From: DATGKG01 sp963851325
GTDB taxonomy: Bacteria; Desulfobacterota; Binatia; Binatales; Binataceae
Assembly: GCA_963851325.1 (NCBI GenBank)
Contig: CAWKOR010000001.1
Span: 2,356,001 to 2,420,000 of the forward strand
Length of the DNA: 64,000 nt
Direction: 5' to 3'
Made by a program: the position numbers and the translations under genes. Shown piece after piece: positions 60,944 through 64,000 of this stretch; position 1 is the stretch's first letter, and every line of letters begins with the position of its first letter. The notes under the pieces were generated by a model that saw only the letters and a list, made by a program, of their open reading frames with translations, ran no database searches and had not been told where the DNA came from.

Positions 60944-61880
60944 GATGGTTGGGTCTCTTCTCCTCCAATGGAGGATCTATCGTAGCGCAATTGGGAATCG
61001 CCATCGGGCAGCGCGGATGAAATCTGCATCCCGACGGCGGGTTTAGCGCGTTCGGAATGGTCCCCGGAATCGCCTGCAAGCGATGATGCCGCGTGCCGTC
61101 GACGCCGGGAATCGAATCCAGCAATCCGCGCGTGTAAGGATTCAAGGGCTCTTTGAAAAGCGCATCACACGGCGCCTGCTCCATCACCCGCGCGGCATAG
61201 AGGATGGTGACTGCATCGGCATACTCGGCGACGATTCCAAGATCGTGCGTGACCAGGATTACCGCCAGCTTGAGGCGTGATTGAATATCGCGAATGAGGT
61301 CGAGAATTTGCGCCTGGATAGTGACATCGAGCGCGGTGGTCGGCTCATCGGCGATCAGCAACTGCGGATTGCACGATAGCGCCATCGCGATCATCACACG
61401 CTGTCGCATCCCGCCTGACAACTGATGCGGATAGTCGTCGACGCGACGCTGCGGGTCGGCTATTCCAACCATCTTGAGCGCCTCGATCGCGCGCTCGCGC
61501 GCCTCGCCGCGCGAGGTCTTCTGATGCAGCCGGACCGCCTCGGCGATTTGGCTGCCGATGGTGAAAACCGGATTGAGCGACGTCATCGGCTCCTGAAAGA
61601 TCATCGCGATCTTCGCGCCACGAATCGCACGCATCTCCGGCTCGGGCAACTTGGTGAGGTCGCGCCCTTCGAGGAGAATCTCGCCACCGACGATGCGGGC
61701 GCTCTCGGGCAGGAGCCGCATGATCGAAAGAACCGAAGCAGTTTTACCTGAGCCCGACTCACCGACGATACCCATCAGCTTGCCGGGTTCGACCGAAAAG
61801 CTGACGCCGTCGACCGCGCGAACTTCGCCATCATCGGTGAAAAATGAAGTACGAAGCGACTTTACTTCGAGTAGGGGCAC
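60921..61880 (-). CDS. oppD: Oligopeptide ABC transporter ATP-binding protein OppD
   Basis: A 319-residue ATPase paralogous to OppF. Walker A GESGSGKTASV lies at about residues 40-50, the signature LSGGMRQRVMIAMAL at about 157, and Walker B LLIADEPTTALD at about 178. The C-terminus has PSGCRFHPRCPMA with the same cysteine spacing. Together with OppF it powers import through OppB and OppC. The gap to oppC is about 50 bases. Confidence 0.93.
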   Translation of the reverse strand: MPLLEVKSLRTSFFTDDGEVRAVDGVSFSVEPGKLMGIVGESGSGKTASVLSIMRLLPESARIVGGEILLEGRDLTKLPEPEMRAIRGAKIAMIFQEPMTSLNPVFTIGSQIAEAVRLHQKTSRGEARERAIEALKMVGIADPQRRVDDYPHQLSGGMRQRVMIAMALSCNPQLLIADEPTTALDVTIQAQILDLIRDIQSRLKLAVILVTHDLGIVAEYADAVTILYAARVMEQAPCDALFKEPLNPYTRGLLDSIPGVDGTRHHRLQAIPGTIPNALNPPSGCRFHPRCPMAIPNCATIDPPLEEKRPNHHVACIRV

Positions 61881-61929
61881 TGCGACCTAAGCTATCATCC
61901 GAGGGAATGCGTCCATAGCAGGCGCTGAG

Positions 61930-63018
61930 CTAATGGCGATTGCTCGGGTCCAGCCGATCGCGGAGGTGGTCGCCCAGGAAGTTGAAAGACATCACCGCCA
62001 GGAAGATGAAGATGCCGGGGATCAGAATCCACGGATAGTGCGCGAGATTTTGGACGTCCTCAGCCTGCGCAAGAAGGTTGCCCCAACTCGACGCAGGCTC
62101 CTGGATGCCGAGGCCGAGCAGCGAAAGCGCGCTCTCCCCGAGGATGAAACCGGGAATCGAAAGCGTCGCCGCGACGATCGCATAGCCGAGCACCGAGGGC
62201 ATCACGTGCCGCGTCAGCACGCGCCATCGCGAGCCGCCGAGCGCGCGTGCTGCTTCCACAAACGGTACCGACCGCACCGAGGCCGCCATCCCGCGGATAA
62301 TGCGCGCGAAGCCCGCCCAACTGATGAAGCTCATGATCGCGACGATCATGAAAAACGTCGCGACCGCACTCATGCCCGACGGAATGATCGCGGCCAGCGC
62401 GAGCAGGAAATAAAATGACGGCAGCGACATCTCGATTTCAGACCAGCGCATGATGAGATTATCGAGCAGCCCGCCGACGTAGCCTGAAAGCGCGCCGATC
62501 GTGATTCCGAGGCCGAAGCTGATCGTCACACCGATGAGGCCTACGAACATCGACACGCGCGATCCATAGACGATGCGCGAAAACAGATCGCGCCCCAGGC
62601 CCTCGCTGCCCATCAAAAAAAATGGCGGCGCGCCCGGCTCGGTGGTAAACAGGTGCCCGAACGAAAACAGATGCACGTAGGTCTTGCTGCCGCGGTCCTC
62701 GGCGAACCTGCGCGCCTGCGCATCAACCATCGTCATCGGGTGTGCATAGAAAAACGCATGCGACCATTCCGACGGCGCACTGAGATGCAGCCGCATGGGA
62801 GGACAATCGGGCAGGCGTCGATTCTGGTAAGTCGGATCGTAGGGCGCGATGATCGGCGACGCGATCGCAAACAGGTAGAACAGCAACAGACACACGGCTG
62901 AAAAGCGCACCGGCCACGAGGCCAGCCGCCATTCGCGACGCAGGCCGACTAGATATCCGCTGCGCGGAGTATGCGGCGCTTCCTGCAGTGGAGGAAAAAT
63001 TCGCGGCGCCGCGCTCAT
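61930..63018 (-). CDS. oppC: Oligopeptide ABC transporter permease OppC
   Basis: A 362-residue membrane protein. The N-terminal helix (about residues 37-62) is followed by a large periplasmic segment (about 65-145), longer than in short DppC, and the EAA loop-containing domain with about five further helices; EAARALGGSRWRVLTRHVMP (about residue 258) is the EAA motif that contacts the ATPases. The start overlaps oppB by four bases. The long extracytosolic loop resembles OppC types with extended N-termini. Confidence 0.9.
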   Translation of the reverse strand: MSAAPRIFPPLQEAPHTPRSGYLVGLRREWRLASWPVRFSAVCLLLFYLFAIASPIIAPYDPTYQNRRLPDCPPMRLHLSAPSEWSHAFFYAHPMTMVDAQARRFAEDRGSKTYVHLFSFGHLFTTEPGAPPFFLMGSEGLGRDLFSRIVYGSRVSMFVGLIGVTISFGLGITIGALSGYVGGLLDNLIMRWSEIEMSLPSFYFLLALAAIIPSGMSAVATFFMIVAIMSFISWAGFARIIRGMAASVRSVPFVEAARALGGSRWRVLTRHVMPSVLGYAIVAATLSIPGFILGESALSLLGLGIQEPASSWGNLLAQAEDVQNLAHYPWILIPGIFIFLAVMSFNFLGDHLRDRLDPSNRH

Positions 63019-64000
63019 TGCGAACCCATCGACGAGAAATCGACGCGCGGATCGACTGCAACCAACGCGACATCGGCGAGCAAGTTGCCGAGCAGCAACA
63101 GCACGGTACCCATCAGCACCGAACCCATCACCAGGTAAATATCGAGCGAGCGCACCGCGTTGAGCAGCAGCAGACCCAATCCTTGCAGGTTCATCACCGC
63201 CTCGACCAGCGCGGCTCCGCCGAGAAGGTCGGCGAGGCCATAACCGGCCATGGTGACGAACGGATTGAGCGCGTTGCGCAGCACATGCTTGTAAATTACG
63301 GTGCGCTCCGAGAGACCCTTGGCGCGCGCGGTCCTGACGAAATCGGAATTTTTGATTTCGAGGATCTGCGAGCGCATCAGGCGCATCAGCGAGGCCATTC
63401 CGGCGACGCCGAGCACGAATACCGGCAATATCAGATGATTGATGCGGTCGCCGATTTTGTTGATCCAGTCGAGTTGCGCGTAATCGACCGAATAAGTTCC
63501 GCCGACTGGAAGATAGGGCGAGTTAATCTTCATCGCGAAGTACATCACCAGGAAGGCCAGGAAGAAATTCGGTACCGACATGCCGAAAAATGCGATGAAC
63601 GACAGTATCCGATCCCAGATAGAGTTCTGATTGACCGCGACCACAATTCCGATCGGAATTGCGATGGTCCACGCGAAAAGCATGCTGGCCGCCGACAGAA
63701 TGATGGTGTTGACGGCGCGCGAACCGATGAGACTGGTCACGCTGACGTTGAATGCGAGCGAGGTTCCAAGATTGAGATGCAGCACCGCCCATAGCCATTT
63801 TCCGTAGCGCACCAGGAGCGGCTGGTTGAGCCCGAACTGCGCCTCCATCTCCTTGATGAGTTGCGGCGAGATCGCGGGATTCATCTTGAGGTTGGAAAGG
63901 AAGTTGCCGGGCACCAGCGACATTACCAGGAACGACAGGAAAGTGATCCCGATAAGAAGCGGAATCATGTTGAGGGTACGTCTTATGAGGAAGCGCGCCA
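63015..64000 (-). CDS. oppB: Oligopeptide ABC transporter permease OppB, start just outside the window
   Basis: A membrane permease with six transmembrane helices and the EAA-type loop VRTARAKGLSERTVIYKHVL near residue 220. An in-frame ATG at 63968 would cut off the conserved N-terminus; reading on, the sequence gives ARFLIRRTLNMIPLLIGI up to base 64000, where TG followed by GCG remains. The A of this ATG would be base 64001, outside the window. The full protein would be 328 residues. The periplasmic binding protein OppA is not in the window. Confidence 0.88.
   Translation of the reverse strand, partial: ARFLIRRTLNMIPLLIGITFLSFLVMSLVPGNFLSNLKMNPAISPQLIKEMEAQFGLNQPLLVRYGKWLWAVLHLNLGTSLAFNVSVTSLIGSRAVNTIILSAASMLFAWTIAIPIGIVVAVNQNSIWDRILSFIAFFGMSVPNFFLAFLVMYFAMKINSPYLPVGGTYSVDYAQLDWINKIGDRINHLILPVFVLGVAGMASLMRLMRSQILEIKNSDFVRTARAKGLSERTVIYKHVLRNALNPFVTMAGYGLADLLGGAALVEAVMNLQGLGLLLLNAVRSLDIYLVMGSVLMGTVLLLLGNLLADVALVAVDPRVDFSSMGSQ

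Noticed and set aside
1..64000. CRISPR array, prophage or integrase-bounded island
   Set aside because: No regularly spaced repeats, no cas gene, no integrase, transposase or phage structural gene was seen in the window.
1..64000. tRNA or rRNA genes
   Set aside because: Intergenic stretches were read for cloverleaf-like ends and conserved rRNA words; none was convincing, but short RNAs cannot be excluded by eye.
59918..64000. oppBCDF as a dipeptide (Dpp) or nickel transporter
   Set aside because: The subunit set and long OppC loop fit oligopeptide-type transporters best, but without the binding protein the substrate cannot be fixed, so no narrower call was made.

Overview
The window looks like a GC-rich (roughly 60% by eye) chromosomal segment of a free-living diderm bacterium. 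LPS export genes (lptF/lptG), a GT9 heptosyltransferase-like protein, a class A PBP with a UB2H-like region and a bactofilin point to a Gram-negative envelope. The order ffh-rpsP-khpA-rimM-trmD-SPOUT methyltransferase-rplS is the arrangement known from Desulfobacterota-like lineages. F420/flavin-type oxidoreductases, an acetoacetate decarboxylase-like protein, a Rieske oxygenase and a phytanoyl-CoA dioxygenase suggest a soil or sediment organism of the Desulfobacterota/Binatota kind. That placement is inference; no rRNA or tRNA gene was recognised.

Layout. 1-4306 (minus): a type I restriction-modification locus hsdM-hsdS-hsdR, cut by many small frameshifts and running off the left edge. 4307-4889: a gene-free stretch with two related hairpins and two short tandem repeats. 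4890-28290 (plus): a dense run of translationally coupled genes for the envelope and housekeeping: lptFG, an LplA-like protein, a HEAT protein, a PPOX-type flavoprotein, an M24 peptidase, HAD, GT9, htpX, DUF1844, degQ, PBP1, TPR, tsaD, rsmA, mutM, M20 peptidase, YjbQ, prepilin peptidase, tmk, holB, the PSP1/RicT protein and metG. 28287-32764: a mixed block (membrane protein, tatD, Nudix, DsbA-like, Usp, Fur).

33014-45434: accessory metabolism and regulation. It holds an acetoacetate decarboxylase-like/LLM pair divergent from an acyl-ACP desaturase; an MFS carrier; tandem alpha/beta hydrolase paralogues (one cytosolic, one exported); an orphan HigA antitoxin carrying what looks like the tail of a lost HigB toxin; an amidohydrolase; YifB; a 30-residue membrane miniprotein; a thioesterase; and a sigma factor followed by a zinc-finger/Ycf48-like anti-sigma protein. 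45486-51046: a BisC-type molybdoenzyme, a GST, and an RnfD-like membrane protein overlapping a secreted DUF2330 protein.

51319-59351: the ffh-to-rplS translation operon, interrupted by a secreted protein, a cupin/Rieske pair and a convergent PhyH gene; trmD carries a single-base frameshift in a G run. 59422-64000 (minus): bactofilin and an oppBCDF peptide transporter whose first start-codon base lies just outside the window.

Most of the window is ordinary chromosome. The observations most worth checking are the sigma/Ycf48 anti-sigma pair next to BisC and GST, the RnfD-like/DUF2330 overlap, the HigA locus with a truncated toxin, the 30-residue membrane ORF, a strong Shine-Dalgarno placed before a CTG codon, and the sharp edge between frameshift-ridden and clean sequence near 4.3 kb.
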